A stretch of DNA of 63,964 nt from the NCBI GenBank assembly GCA_903848465.1, contig CAINGK010000212.1:1-63964 (forward strand), given 5' to 3'. Under the pieces are notes generated by a model. The model was not told the DNA's origin. It made no database searches and worked only from the letters and a program-made list of their open reading frames with translations. The translations under genes and the position numbers were made by a program. Positions within the stretch are counted from its first letter, which is position 1. The number at the start of each line of letters is the position of its first letter. Below are positions 8,762 through 17,721 of this stretch, in pieces. Source of the stretch: an uncultured Verrucomicrobiota bacterium (GTDB taxonomy: Bacteria > Verrucomicrobiota > Verrucomicrobiia > Verrucomicrobiales > Verrucomicrobiaceae).

Positions 8762-8811
8762 CAATCGCAAACCACCGCCAACGACTGCAAACAATCGCAA
8801 ACCACCCCAAT
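8762..8811 (-). repeat. Array of five degenerate 10-bp repeats
   Basis: On the plus strand the five consecutive decamers are CAATCGCAAA, CCACCGCCAA, CGACTGCAAA, CAATCGCAAA and CCACCCCAAT. The first and fourth are identical, and the last runs into the mocR start codon. The period equals about one helical turn. The array lies in the divergent control region of sucA and the MocR gene. A related array occurs at 42708-42757. Confidence 0.7.
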
Positions 8812-10222
8812 GCCCCCGCAGCCGCTCTACAAACACATCGCCGACACCGTGGCCAAAATGATCCACGATGGCGTCCTGCGACCCGGCGAACGCACCCCCT
8901 CCCTGCGCGCCATCTGCGCTCAGCATGGCGTCAGCATGAGCACCGCTGTGCAGGCCTTTGTGGAGCTGGAATCCGCCGGCCTCGTCGAGCCCCGGCACAA
9001 GTCCGGCTTCTTCGTCAAAGCCCCGCCCCAGGCCCTCTTTGATCTGCCCGGCCCACCGCGCGTCCCCATGTCCGGCAGCCTGGGCAACCGCCACGCCAGC
9101 CTGTTTGACGCAGTCGTCTCCGCCAACGTGCTCGCCCTCGGCGGCGCGGTGCCCAGCCCGGACATCCTTCCCACGGTGAAGCTCAACCGCATGCTCGCTG
9201 AAAAAGCCCGCCATGCCGGAGCACGCGGCGTGATGTACGATCTTCCCCCCGGCTCCGAGCTGCTACGGCGTCAGATCAGCAAACGCATGCTGAAAGGCGG
9301 TGCCGTCGTCGCACCCGCAGACATCATCACCACCTGCGGCGACACCGAGGCCCTCATGCTCTGCCTCCGCGCCGTCACCAAACCGGGAGACGTCGTCGCG
9401 GTCGAATCCCCCACCTACTTCGGCATCCTCCACGTCCTGGAGGCCCTGTCCCTGCGAGTCTTGGAGATCCCCACCGACACCCAGCACGGCCTGCGGCTCG
9501 ATGTCTTCGAGCGCGTTCTCAAAACTCAGCCCGTCCACGCCTGCATCTTTCTCCCCGCCTTCAGCAACCCCCTCGGTGCCGCCATGCCCGACGACGCCAA
9601 GCAGCGCCTCGTCGCCCTCCTCAAACAGCACGACATCCCCCTCATTGAAGACGACGTCTTTGGCGAGCTGCCCTTCGCGCCCAAACGCGCCCGCACCTGC
9701 AAGTCCTACGACGACTCCGGCCTCGTGCTATTTTGCAGCTCCTTCTCCAAGACCCTCGCCCCCGGCTATCGCGTCGGCTGGGTCGTCCCTGGCCGCTACT
9801 ACCACGCCGTCCGCATGGCCAAGCTGACCCACACGCTGGCGACGGCCACCCTCCCGGAACTCGCCATCGCCGGTTTCCTTGCCGAAGGCGGCTACGATCA
9901 CTGGCTGCGCAGCGTCCGCACCATTTATCAAGAGAACGTCAGCCGCATGCGCCGCGCCATCCTGGAAGAATTCCCCGCTGGCACCACCGTCACCGCCCCC
10001 CAGGGCGGCTTCCTGCTCTGGGTCACGATGCCACCCCAGGTCGATGCCATCGCCCTCTACGACCGTGCCCTCGCCAAAGGCATCAGCATCGCCCCCGGCC
10101 ACCTGTTTTCACTGGAGCCGCGCTACACCCACTGCATCCGCCTCTCCTGCGGCCAGCCCTGGTCCCCCCGCCTCGCCACCGCCATCCACACCCTGGGCAC
10201 TTTGGCCGAACGGCAGGCGTAG
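8810..10222 (+). CDS. MocR-type regulator: GntR HTH fused to PLP aminotransferase domain
   Basis: The product has 470 residues. The N-terminal GntR winged helix (about 5-75) contains PGERTPSLRAICAQHGVS and AGLVEPRHKSGFFV. The C-terminal fold-type I aminotransferase domain (about 110-465) has the aspartate motif IEDDVFGEL and the PLP lysine in SFSKTLAPGYRVGW. MocR proteins are usually transcription factors that sense PLP or an amino-acid-like ligand; some are aminotransferases. An upstream in-frame extension to 8360 lies inside sucA on the other strand and is rejected. The start at 8810 follows directly on the decamer array, a candidate operator. It is divergent from sucA. Confidence 0.88.
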   Translation: MPPQPLYKHIADTVAKMIHDGVLRPGERTPSLRAICAQHGVSMSTAVQAFVELESAGLVEPRHKSGFFVKAPPQALFDLPGPPRVPMSGSLGNRHASLFDAVVSANVLALGGAVPSPDILPTVKLNRMLAEKARHAGARGVMYDLPPGSELLRRQISKRMLKGGAVVAPADIITTCGDTEALMLCLRAVTKPGDVVAVESPTYFGILHVLEALSLRVLEIPTDTQHGLRLDVFERVLKTQPVHACIFLPAFSNPLGAAMPDDAKQRLVALLKQHDIPLIEDDVFGELPFAPKRARTCKSYDDSGLVLFCSSFSKTLAPGYRVGWVVPGRYYHAVRMAKLTHTLATATLPELAIAGFLAEGGYDHWLRSVRTIYQENVSRMRRAILEEFPAGTTVTAPQGGFLLWVTMPPQVDAIALYDRALAKGISIAPGHLFSLEPRYTHCIRLSCGQPWSPRLATAIHTLGTLAERQA

Positions 10223-10462
10223 GAGGCGGTGTAGAAGTTGACGGTGGTTTGTCACCGAATTGTTTGATCTCTATATGCCGCGCCGAGAGCGTAGCGAAAA
10301 GGAGGCGCTTCGGCAGATGCCGCAACGCCACGCGAATAGAGCGCAATCATCCAAGTCCCACGCCAGAGCACGAAAAAGCGCCAACAGACACCTTTGAAAA
10401 CTTAACAATGTAGAAGTAGGTTCAGCTAGCTTACCGCGCCTTTCTCATTGAGGGGCAGGCTC
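10223..10462. other. Intergenic region without a recognised gene
   Basis: Between the MocR gene and the L,D-transpeptidase terminator. Short GC-rich stretches are present, but no credible gene, promoter pair or clear repeat was found. Confidence 0.4.
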
Positions 10463-10494
10463 AAAAAAAGAGGGCGGCGTGAAGCCGCCCCCTC
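10463..10494 (-). terminator. Rho-independent terminator of the L,D-transpeptidase gene
   Basis: On the minus strand a GC-rich stem (GGGGGCGGC pairing with GCCGCCCTC, loop about 5 nt) is followed by seven T residues (10463-10469), 24 bp after the stop codon. Confidence 0.85.
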
Positions 10495-10518
10495 GTCTTC
10501 ATTAGGTTTGTCGTTTGC

Positions 10519-11373
10519 TCAGTTGTTCGCAGGTGGTGCACTGGCTGGCACCGCAGGCTTCACTTCGACCGGCGGTGAAGCCGGGGTGCCGAGCGGTGCT
10601 CCAAGCGGAGGCGTCGTCACTCCGCCCTTGGGACCGTTGGGATCATCGGGAGCCAGCGTGGTGGCTGACGTCGCTGCTGCAGCAGCTTCTGCCGCTTTCT
10701 TTTTCGAAGCTGCGAGCTTCTCGGCATTTGCTTTCGCCTTTTCGGCGGATTGTTTGAGGTAGGTTGGGTAATCCGGGCCGTTGCCCGTGATCGTCACGGG
10801 TGTGCCAACCGACGTGTGTTCAAACAGAACCGGGGCCATCTTGGCGGGCAGACGGATGCAGCCATGCGAGGCACGACGTCCGGGCTTTGGAATCGGCCCG
10901 ATGTGCATGCCGACACCGTCACCCGTGAGACGCATGAAATAAGTCATCTTGGCGGGTTCAAAGTGACCGCCTTCAGGCAGCAAGTCGCGCCCCTGCTTGA
11001 AGTCGGAGTTTACCAGCTTGCCGTTCTTGTCGAAGCCTTTGCCATAAAGGTTTGAGACTTTGTCCTTCACTTTTTCCAGGATCTTGAATTCACCTGTGGG
11101 CGTGGGGAAACTGGGGATGCCGCTGGCAAAATAGGTCCAACCGATGAGATTTTTGCCGTTGTACAGCATGGCACGCTGCACATCTACATTGATGACCATG
11201 CGCGTGACAGGCTTGGTTCCTCCGGTCCATTCGCCCGGATATTTCCACACCTCCTTGACAGGTTCCGGCGGTGGTGCCGCTTTTTTACGGGACGACTGGC
11301 AGGAAGCGGCCAGCAGCAGCGTGCCAAGAACGAGTGCGGCCCGCATCGGAGGAAGAGAGTTTTTCAATTTCAC
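10519..11373 (-). CDS. L,D-transpeptidase (YkuD family) lipoprotein
   Basis: The product has 284 residues. The lipobox LLAASC (about residues 20-25) predicts a lipoprotein. The YkuD domain spans about 58-190; its catalytic motif is MHIGPIP...SHGCIRL with the Cys nucleophile in HGC. These enzymes form 3-3 crosslinks or attach proteins to peptidoglycan. The C-terminal tail (about 200-284) is Ala/Lys- then Pro-rich and low in complexity. A second ATG nine residues downstream would also leave a usable signal. It is monocistronic, with its own terminator. Confidence 0.9.
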   Translation of the reverse strand: MKLKNSLPPMRAALVLGTLLLAASCQSSRKKAAPPPEPVKEVWKYPGEWTGGTKPVTRMVINVDVQRAMLYNGKNLIGWTYFASGIPSFPTPTGEFKILEKVKDKVSNLYGKGFDKNGKLVNSDFKQGRDLLPEGGHFEPAKMTYFMRLTGDGVGMHIGPIPKPGRRASHGCIRLPAKMAPVLFEHTSVGTPVTITGNGPDYPTYLKQSAEKAKANAEKLAASKKKAAEAAAAATSATTLAPDDPNGPKGGVTTPPLGAPLGTPASPPVEVKPAVPASAPPANN

Positions 11374-11429
11374 AACTTAACACTAAGGGGACAGCTTCCC
11401 GCTCTCAAGTACCAGCGGGAACTATATTT

Positions 11430-12083
11430 TCAGCGAAGATCGAACAATTCTGCTGGGTGTGAAATGAGCACGTCTGCGCCGCATTCGAGCAACTCTGCCT
11501 CGCTGCGAAATCCCCAGCGCACTCCCACGGCACGCATGCCACTGTTCTTGGCAAACTGCATGTCGATGCCCGAATCTCCCACGTAGGCCATTTCGTGGGT
11601 CGGCAAGCCGAGGAAGGCCGCCATCTCGTGTGCGCCAGCGGCATCCGGCTTGCGTGGCACCTCGGCGCGCTGGCCCAGGATGTGGTCAAACACTCCCGCA
11701 CCAAAGAAATGCTCGGTCATTGGCACGGTGAAGCGGTGCGCTTTGTTCGAAATCACGCCCAGTTTCAGCCCCCGGCTCCGCAGTTCTGTCAGCATCGCCA
11801 CGATGCCCTCGTAGGGCTGGGTCTGCGCCTGCCAAAGAAGATCGTACTGCGCCCGATACTCCTCCGTGCAGACCTTGATCAGTTCCTCGCTCCGCACCGC
11901 CACCGGCAGCGCCCGCTCCACGAGTTTCTCCATGCCATCGCCCACCATCTGCTTGAACACCTCTTTCTCACAGCGCGGGTATCCCCGGGCATCCAGCATC
12001 CGGTTGATCGACTCCGCGATGTCTGCGAGCGAGTCGATCAAGGTTCCATCGAGGTCGAAAATGAAGGCTTTGAGGGTGGGCAT
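11430..12083 (-). CDS. HAD hydrolase, phosphoglycolate phosphatase-like
   Basis: The product has 217 residues from MPTLKAF. HAD motif I is DLDGTLIDS (nucleophile and acid/base Asp), motif II is the Ser/Asn in GVISNKAHR, motif III the Lys in RKPDAAG, and motif IV GDSGIDM. The helical cap after motif I (C1 type) fits Gph/PpaX-like phosphatases, so 2-phosphoglycolate or another small phosphate ester is likely. A longer frame extends 48 codons upstream into the divergent histidinol-phosphatase gene; the shorter start places motif I near the N-terminus as expected. Confidence 0.85.
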   Translation of the reverse strand: MPTLKAFIFDLDGTLIDSLADIAESINRMLDARGYPRCEKEVFKQMVGDGMEKLVERALPVAVRSEELIKVCTEEYRAQYDLLWQAQTQPYEGIVAMLTELRSRGLKLGVISNKAHRFTVPMTEHFFGAGVFDHILGQRAEVPRKPDAAGAHEMAAFLGLPTHEMAYVGDSGIDMQFAKNSGMRAVGVRWGFRSEAELLECGADVLISHPAELFDLR

Positions 12084-12152
12084 GTGGCCTTCATGCCGCG
12101 AAATGAGGCTGCGATCAACTTGCCAGAGCGCCCAATGCAGCGAAAAACTCCC

Positions 12153-12965
12153 ATGCTCACCGATTACCACACGCACACGCCGCTTTGTCTGCATGCCGAG
12201 GGGAATCCCGTCGATTACGCCCGCCATGCGAAGAGCATCGGCCTCGCGGAGATCGGTCTGTCAGATCATAACCCGATGCCGGAGAAGTTCGACGACTGGC
12301 GCATGCTGCTCTCCGACCTACCGCGCTACTTTGAGCTGGTGAATGAGGCGCGCGAGGCGCTGCCGGATTTCCCAATCCGTCTCGCGCTGGAATGCGACCA
12401 CATCGAAGGGTATCAGAAGTGGATCGACGAGACGGCGAGCATGGCCGACTGGGACTACCTCATCGGCAGCGTGCATTACATTCATGACGGCATCGCCGTG
12501 GATGATCCGAAGCATGTCTCGCGCTGGAAAACGGCGTCCGACATCGAGCACATGTGGGGCATGTACTGGAAGCTCTACGAGCAGATGATCCGCACGCAGC
12601 AGTTTGACTTTCACGCGCACCCCGACTTGGCCAAGCGCTTTGGTTTGCGCCCTGAGGGCGATCTTCGGCACTACTACGAGCCGGTTATCCAGGCCCTCGT
12701 GGATACCAACGGCATCCTTGAAGTCAGCACCGCCGGCCTGCGCAAGGACGTGCGCGAGATCTATCCCGCTCGCGAGATGCTGGAGATGGCCTTTGCGGCG
12801 AAGGTTCCCATCGTGATCAATTCCGACGCGCATCTGCCCACGGATGTTGGGGTGGATTTCAACAAGGCACTCGATCTCGTGCGCAGTGTTGGTTACACGA
12901 CTACCGTGCGGTTTGAGAAACGTCAGCGGAAGGTGGTCCCACTGCCGGAGGCTTGGCCGCTATGA
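12153..12965 (+). CDS. PHP-type histidinol-phosphatase
   Basis: The product has 270 residues. PHP metal motifs are seen in order: DYHTHTPLC, GLSDHNP, ALECDHIEG, GSVHYIHD, FHAHPDLAKRFG and INSDAHLPTDVG. This matches the PHP (HisJ/HisK) histidinol-phosphatases that dephosphorylate L-histidinol phosphate in histidine synthesis, instead of the HAD type. Another ATG lies six codons upstream (12135). The stop overlaps the folP start as ATGA, so the two genes are translationally coupled. Confidence 0.85.
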   Translation: MLTDYHTHTPLCLHAEGNPVDYARHAKSIGLAEIGLSDHNPMPEKFDDWRMLLSDLPRYFELVNEAREALPDFPIRLALECDHIEGYQKWIDETASMADWDYLIGSVHYIHDGIAVDDPKHVSRWKTASDIEHMWGMYWKLYEQMIRTQQFDFHAHPDLAKRFGLRPEGDLRHYYEPVIQALVDTNGILEVSTAGLRKDVREIYPAREMLEMAFAAKVPIVINSDAHLPTDVGVDFNKALDLVRSVGYTTTVRFEKRQRKVVPLPEAWPL

Positions 12966-13804
12966 TCTGGCAGGCACGACATCACCGCATCGAATTCCCG
13001 CGCCGCCCGTTGGTGATGGGGATCGTGAACATCAATGACGACTCCTTCTGCGGTGACGGCACGCTGGATCCTGGCAAGGCACTGGCGCAGGCGCGGCAGC
13101 AGCTTCAGGATGGCGCGGACATCATCGACATCGGCGCGGAAAGCGCGCGCACCAACCGCGAGGCGATCAGCGTGCCGGAGGAGATTGATCGGCTGCTGCC
13201 CTTTCTCGACAAGTGGCCGGAGCTGAGTTCCCGCTTCAATGCCCCGCTGCTTTCCATCAACACATGGCGCAGCGACGTCATCGCTGAAGTGCTGCCGCAT
13301 GGTGGCGACCTTATCAACGACATCAGCGGACTGCCGGATGCGTTCAACGCCAAGCTTTGCGCCGAGCACAACGCTGGACTGCTCATCATGCACAGCGTCG
13401 GCCAGCCGAAGGTGCCGCACACGCATGTGAAGTATGACAGCATCATGGACACGCTGGACCACTTCTTTGAGCAGCGCCTCGTGCTGGCGGAAAGCGTTGG
13501 GTTGCCGCGTGAGAATATCGTGCTCGATCCCGGCATCGACTTCGCCAAACAGAAGGACGACAACCTCACGATCTATCGAGAGCTGAAGCGCCTCCACCGC
13601 TTCGGGCGGCCCCTCCTGTTGCCGGTCTCACGCAAGACCGTCATCGGCGATGTGCTTGGCATTCCCGCCTTGGAACGCGATGCGGGAACCCAGGCCTGCA
13701 TCGCCGCAGGCATGCAGCGCGGAGCGCAGATCTTCCGAGTTCACCACGTCAAAGCCGCAGTGCAGACCGTGAAGATGCTCTGGGCGGTCGAAGGTGGCCG
13801 CTGA
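12962..13804 (+). CDS. folP: Dihydropteroate synthase-like protein
   Basis: The product has 280 residues, normal for DHPS, which joins p-aminobenzoate to the pterin pyrophosphate in folate synthesis. Family motifs: MGIVNINDDSF, GADIIDIGAESAR, LINDISG, DPGIDFAKQKD, SRKTVIG and RVHHV. Some pterin-site residues differ from the textbook pattern: SINTWRS has Asn where SIDT is usual, and RVHH replaces RVHD. It may be a divergent DHPS or a DHPS-like protein with a changed substrate. It starts inside the histidinol-phosphatase stop codon (ATGA). Confidence 0.8.
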   Translation: MIWQARHHRIEFPRRPLVMGIVNINDDSFCGDGTLDPGKALAQARQQLQDGADIIDIGAESARTNREAISVPEEIDRLLPFLDKWPELSSRFNAPLLSINTWRSDVIAEVLPHGGDLINDISGLPDAFNAKLCAEHNAGLLIMHSVGQPKVPHTHVKYDSIMDTLDHFFEQRLVLAESVGLPRENIVLDPGIDFAKQKDDNLTIYRELKRLHRFGRPLLLPVSRKTVIGDVLGIPALERDAGTQACIAAGMQRGAQIFRVHHVKAAVQTVKMLWAVEGGR

Positions 13805-13962
13805 ACGTGGGCTGGGTGTGTTTTTCATCACCCAGAGCCTGCTTTAACTGTCCGACGCTGGAGGAGCGGAGCTATGCAACGTCTTTAAGCGCTCGCAGAC
13901 GGGCGGGCTTTCGCCACACCCGTCTTACGACCATGCATTTCTTTAACCTTGGGAGGCTTGAA

Positions 13963-15750
13963 TCAAGCAGCGCCTGCTTCTGCTGGAGCATGCTCGGGAG
14001 CAGGGGCTGTGGCAACCTCAGGCGCGGGAGCTTTCGCTGCTGCTGGCTCTTGAATGGCTTCTTCCGCAGCAGCTTCTGCTAGGGCAACTTCAGCCTCCTC
14101 GGCCAGCGCTTCTTCTTCCATCGACTCTTCAGTCGGGGGTTCTTTGAGCGTTGGTTCAGTGTCCTCTGGCTCTGCTTCAGCGGCCGATTCGGCCGCTTTC
14201 ACCGCAGGGGTCGCGGCTTGCTTGCCAGTCGGAGTTTCCTTCTTTGCCGCCGCTGGTTCGCCTTGCACGCCGAGGAAGATCATGCCGTCGCTGTATTCGA
14301 TGACGTAGCCTTCGTTCGCGAGCCAGCGGATGTCCTTGATCACGGCGACTTGCTCCTCGGTAGGATGTTTCGGCGCATCTGGGGCGGTGCCTGCGGGGGC
14401 TTCTGGCGAGGGCACAATCGACTCCACCAGCTTCTGCAACGGCATGCCATTATTGGCTTTGAGCTGTTCCACGACCAGCGCGAGGCGGTCTGAAAATACC
14501 ATGCTGGGTTCGATAGCGCGTGGTTTCACCCGGCAGACGAACTGCTTGCCTGCACGACGCTTGAACAGCTTCATGCCACGGCGCTCCAGACCGGCACCGA
14601 GCTTCTGTGAGATTTCAAACAGGTGCTTCCGCGCCGCATCCACGGACTGGCGCATCATGATGAAGAAGATATGTGCCAGCTTCTGCTTGTCGATGTTGCC
14701 CGGCACGGTGGCGTCACGCACTTCGATGACGGCGTCATTGCCAAAGGTGCGGCGGAAATGCGCTTCCATGTCGGCGCGGGAACTGAGCGACAGCGGCTCA
14801 CCGCCCTCGGGCACTTCACCCTTGAGGCACACCCAGCGGCGACCCTTGCTCATGGTTTCTTTCCACTTCGCAACGAGTTCGGGGTTTGATTCCACGCGAA
14901 TGCGACGCTTGAAATCCTCCAGCGACATGTTTGAGAAGCGCTCACGATGCAGACGGATGACACCGGTCTGATAGCTGTGGTGGCTCGGCGGCGCGATGAT
15001 CTCGCCGCTCATACCGCAGACGGCCACGGAAGCAAACTCGCCCTTGGGTGCTTCGAGTTCGATCTCTTCCACACGATAAAACTCATCCAATGCAGCACTG
15101 CGCAGCACATGGGCGAGTGCTTCATCACGCGAGAGGAACAAGCTGCCGTCCGCCGGCACATGATAGAAGCCTGTGGCACGCTCTTCTGCGCAGCGGAAGC
15201 GCACCATGAAGCGATCTCCACCGGCTAGCACCAGACGTGCGGCATCAAACATGCTGAAGGCATGACCCGTCTGGCGCACATGCGCAGCGAGGGCGTCCAC
15301 CGCCTTGTCATCCGGAAAGATGATGAGCTGCACGTCTTTCGGAATTTCCACCCACTCACGCTGAGGCGGGCCTTCGCGGTCACGATCACCAAAACGACGC
15401 GGCGGGCCACGGCGGTCATCGCCATCACGACGCGGGGGGCCACCTTCACCACGCGGACGGAATCCGCCACCACCACCTGCTGGACGCGGGCCACCGCTGC
15501 CAGGACCATCACGACGTGGAGGTGGTCCACGGCGATCATCACGACCACCAAAGCCACCAGCGCCACCGCCACGGCGGTCATCACGGCCACCGCGTTGAGG
15601 GCGGTCTTCCGCATCGGCATAGCGTTGTTTGATTTTGTCTTCTTTGCCGAATTCGCCGACCCATGCAGGCATCAGTTTCAAATCGGAAAGGTCAATCAGG
15701 CCGCTGGGTTTGGACGGCTGGTTGTCGGTGCTGGCTTCGGGTTCGGTCAT
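13963..15750 (-). CDS. RGG-rich conserved protein, probably RNA-binding
   Basis: The product has 595 residues from MTEPEAST. Residues about 55-150 are an Arg/Gly/Pro-rich disordered region with many RGG and DDRRG repeats, typical of RNA-binding proteins. A structured middle (about 155-470) has no domain I can name. The C-terminus (about 490-595) is Ala/Glu-rich and acidic. I chose ATG 15748-15750 since the upstream extension to 15882 would overlap the divergent psd start. After the TGA stop the same frame stays open for 25 codons with a basic sequence (13885-13962). RNA binding is inferred from composition only. Confidence 0.6.
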   Translation of the reverse strand: MTEPEASTDNQPSKPSGLIDLSDLKLMPAWVGEFGKEDKIKQRYADAEDRPQRGGRDDRRGGGAGGFGGRDDRRGPPPRRDGPGSGGPRPAGGGGGFRPRGEGGPPRRDGDDRRGPPRRFGDRDREGPPQREWVEIPKDVQLIIFPDDKAVDALAAHVRQTGHAFSMFDAARLVLAGGDRFMVRFRCAEERATGFYHVPADGSLFLSRDEALAHVLRSAALDEFYRVEEIELEAPKGEFASVAVCGMSGEIIAPPSHHSYQTGVIRLHRERFSNMSLEDFKRRIRVESNPELVAKWKETMSKGRRWVCLKGEVPEGGEPLSLSSRADMEAHFRRTFGNDAVIEVRDATVPGNIDKQKLAHIFFIMMRQSVDAARKHLFEISQKLGAGLERRGMKLFKRRAGKQFVCRVKPRAIEPSMVFSDRLALVVEQLKANNGMPLQKLVESIVPSPEAPAGTAPDAPKHPTEEQVAVIKDIRWLANEGYVIEYSDGMIFLGVQGEPAAAKKETPTGKQAATPAVKAAESAAEAEPEDTEPTLKEPPTEESMEEEALAEEAEVALAEAAAEEAIQEPAAAKAPAPEVATAPAPEHAPAEAGAA

Positions 15751-15853
15751 ACTTTTCAGGCTGGAAGGGGCCGCGACTATGCCTCGAATCAGGTTTGTCG
15801 CCAGTTTTGTTCGTGTAGCGTTTTCTTGGCTTGGCATTATGTGAACAAGTCTC

Positions 15854-16756
15854 ATGCCAGCAGCACCCATCACTTTTTTCAACCGCCTGACCCAGCGCCT
15901 CGAAACTGAGGCGGTGTACGGCGAGGGGTTTTTACGCTTTACTTATGAAAGCCCGCTGGGTGCTCTGCCGCTGCATGCGCTGGTGAAACGGGCGGCTTTC
16001 TCGAGCTGGTACGGCCACCGTATGGATGCCCCGGCCAGCCGGGCAAAAATCGCCCCTTTTTTGGCCACGTACGGGGTAGATACTCGCGAATTCGCCGATG
16101 CGCCGGACTCCTACCGCACCTTCAACGAATTTTTCTACCGCAAACTCAAGCCTCAGGCACGGCCCATTGCCCCTGAGGACGATGTCATCTCCCTCCCTGC
16201 GGATGGCCGCCATCTCGTGCTGCCGGACATCGCGGAATGTGACAATTTTTTCATCAAGGGCACCCGCTTTGACCTCGCCGCCCTGCTGCGAGATGCCGCA
16301 CTCGCAGAGCGCTACGCCCACGGCAGCATGCTGATCTCCCGGCTGTGTCCCGTGGACTACCACCGCTTTCATTTCCCCTGCGCAGGCACTCCCGGAGCCG
16401 CCCGCCGGATCAATGGCCCGCTTTATTCAGTGAGTCCCATCGCCCTGCGTCGCCGGGCCAGTATTCACTGGGAAAACAAGCGTGAGATCACCGTACTGCG
16501 CACCCCCGGCCTGGGAGATGTGCTGCTGCTGGAAGTCGGTGCCACCTGCGTGGGTTCCATCGTGCAAACCTACACTCCGGGTGCAGCCATCGAAAAAGGT
16601 GCCGAAAAAGGCTACTTCCGCTTCGGCGGCTCCTGCTTCATCACGATCTTTGAGCCGGGTAAAATCCAGTTCTCCGACGATTTGCTCGAAAACAGCAAGG
16701 CAGGACGCGAAGTCTATGCCCGCATGGGCGATGTGGCGGCTCACGCCCGTGGGTGA
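15854..16756 (+). CDS. psd: Phosphatidylserine decarboxylase
   Basis: The product has 300 residues. It converts phosphatidylserine to phosphatidylethanolamine at the inner membrane. Family signatures: FNEFFYRKLKPQARP, the His-containing CPVDYHRFHFP, LLLEVGATCVGSIVQTY, and the C-terminal self-cleavage site RFGGSCFITIF (GGS; the Ser becomes the pyruvoyl group). The layout, with no transmembrane N-terminus, resembles the chlamydial/PVC type. The 3' end overlaps the convergent recombinase gene by 16 bp. Confidence 0.93.
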   Translation: MPAAPITFFNRLTQRLETEAVYGEGFLRFTYESPLGALPLHALVKRAAFSSWYGHRMDAPASRAKIAPFLATYGVDTREFADAPDSYRTFNEFFYRKLKPQARPIAPEDDVISLPADGRHLVLPDIAECDNFFIKGTRFDLAALLRDAALAERYAHGSMLISRLCPVDYHRFHFPCAGTPGAARRINGPLYSVSPIALRRRASIHWENKREITVLRTPGLGDVLLLEVGATCVGSIVQTYTPGAAIEKGAEKGYFRFGGSCFITIFEPGKIQFSDDLLENSKAGREVYARMGDVAAHARG

Positions 16757-17634
16757 AACCGCCGGTGTACGTCCTTGAGGCGGGCCTGATCCACATGGGT
16801 GTAGATCTGCGTCGTGGAGATGTCCGCATGGCCGAGCATTTCCTGGATCACGCGCAGGTCAGCGCCGTTGTTCAGCAAATGGGTGGCAAAGCTGTGCCGA
16901 AGCAAATGCGGATGCACGCGGGCAGGGTCCATGCCGCACAGCGCGGCGCGTTCCTTCACGATCTGCTGAATGCGTGCCGTGGTCAGTCGTGTGCCGTTGC
17001 GTGAGATGAAGATGTGGCTCTGGGATTTCGGCCCCACCAGCTCCGGTCGTGCATGCTCCACATAGGCCGCAATGGCTTCGCGTGCGGCACCGCCCACGGG
17101 TGAGAGACGGGTCTTCGAGCCCTTGCCCGTCACGCGAATCCAGCCCTCTTCGAGACTGAGGTGTTCCAGCCGTGCATCGGCCAGCTCAGACAACCGCACG
17201 CCGCTGGCGTAGAATAGCTCCAGGATCGCCCGATCGCGCCGGTCCAACGGCTTCGTCCCGTCCACGGACTCGACGAGCTTGCGCACGTCCTGCTCGTTCA
17301 AAGAGTCCGGCAGGTGTTTTTCCTGCCTTGGCGGCAAAATCGGGTCAGCAGGATCGGCGGGGATGTGTTTGCGCGCGGTGAGCCAGCGAAAAAAGATTTT
17401 GACGGCGATGAGTTCGACCCGCGCCGAGGACGCCGCGATGCCATCTTTTTTCCGCTGGGACAGAAAGCCGCCCACGTGCTCCGTCGTCACAGCCGCCGCA
17501 CTGGCGGAGTCGTGCTTCGTTTTGAACCAGGAAGCGAACGCCTCCAGCACCCGGCGTACCAGGAGCTGATAGTTCGTGGACAGACCCCGCTCGGTCGCCA
17601 GGTGGAGGATGAAGCCATCTATAAGTTCCAGCAT
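16741..17634 (-). CDS. Tyrosine recombinase, XerC/XerD type
   Basis: The product has 297 residues, standard Xer length. It has an N-terminal SAM-like DNA-binding domain (about 1-90) and a catalytic domain with the full set of residues: Arg in ASGVRLSEL, Lys in GKGSKTR, HLLRHSFATH, LGHADISTTQIYTH (His and the Tyr nucleophile). Xer recombinases resolve chromosome dimers at dif sites. Whether it is XerC or XerD cannot be told here. The start MLELIDGFI (ATG 17632-17634) fits the family; a longer frame runs into ssb on the other strand and is rejected. Nothing nearby marks it as an element integrase. Confidence 0.92.
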   Translation of the reverse strand: MLELIDGFILHLATERGLSTNYQLLVRRVLEAFASWFKTKHDSASAAAVTTEHVGGFLSQRKKDGIAASSARVELIAVKIFFRWLTARKHIPADPADPILPPRQEKHLPDSLNEQDVRKLVESVDGTKPLDRRDRAILELFYASGVRLSELADARLEHLSLEEGWIRVTGKGSKTRLSPVGGAAREAIAAYVEHARPELVGPKSQSHIFISRNGTRLTTARIQQIVKERAALCGMDPARVHPHLLRHSFATHLLNNGADLRVIQEMLGHADISTTQIYTHVDQARLKDVHRRFHPRA

Positions 17635-17721
17635 CGGCCGCCAGCATGGCACGGAATTGAGCGTCACGAGAATGACAAAATTCTTGCCCTCAGGCACGGC
17701 GGGCGGCAAAGATGGCGGATT

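Noticed and set aside
8360..8809. N-terminal extension of the MocR protein
   Set aside because: It lies inside sucA on the other strand and across the decamer array; the GntR domain starts right after ATG 8810.
11595..12152. Long extension of the histidinol phosphatase
   Set aside because: It overlaps the HAD phosphatase gene in antisense; the PHP domain begins at the chosen start.
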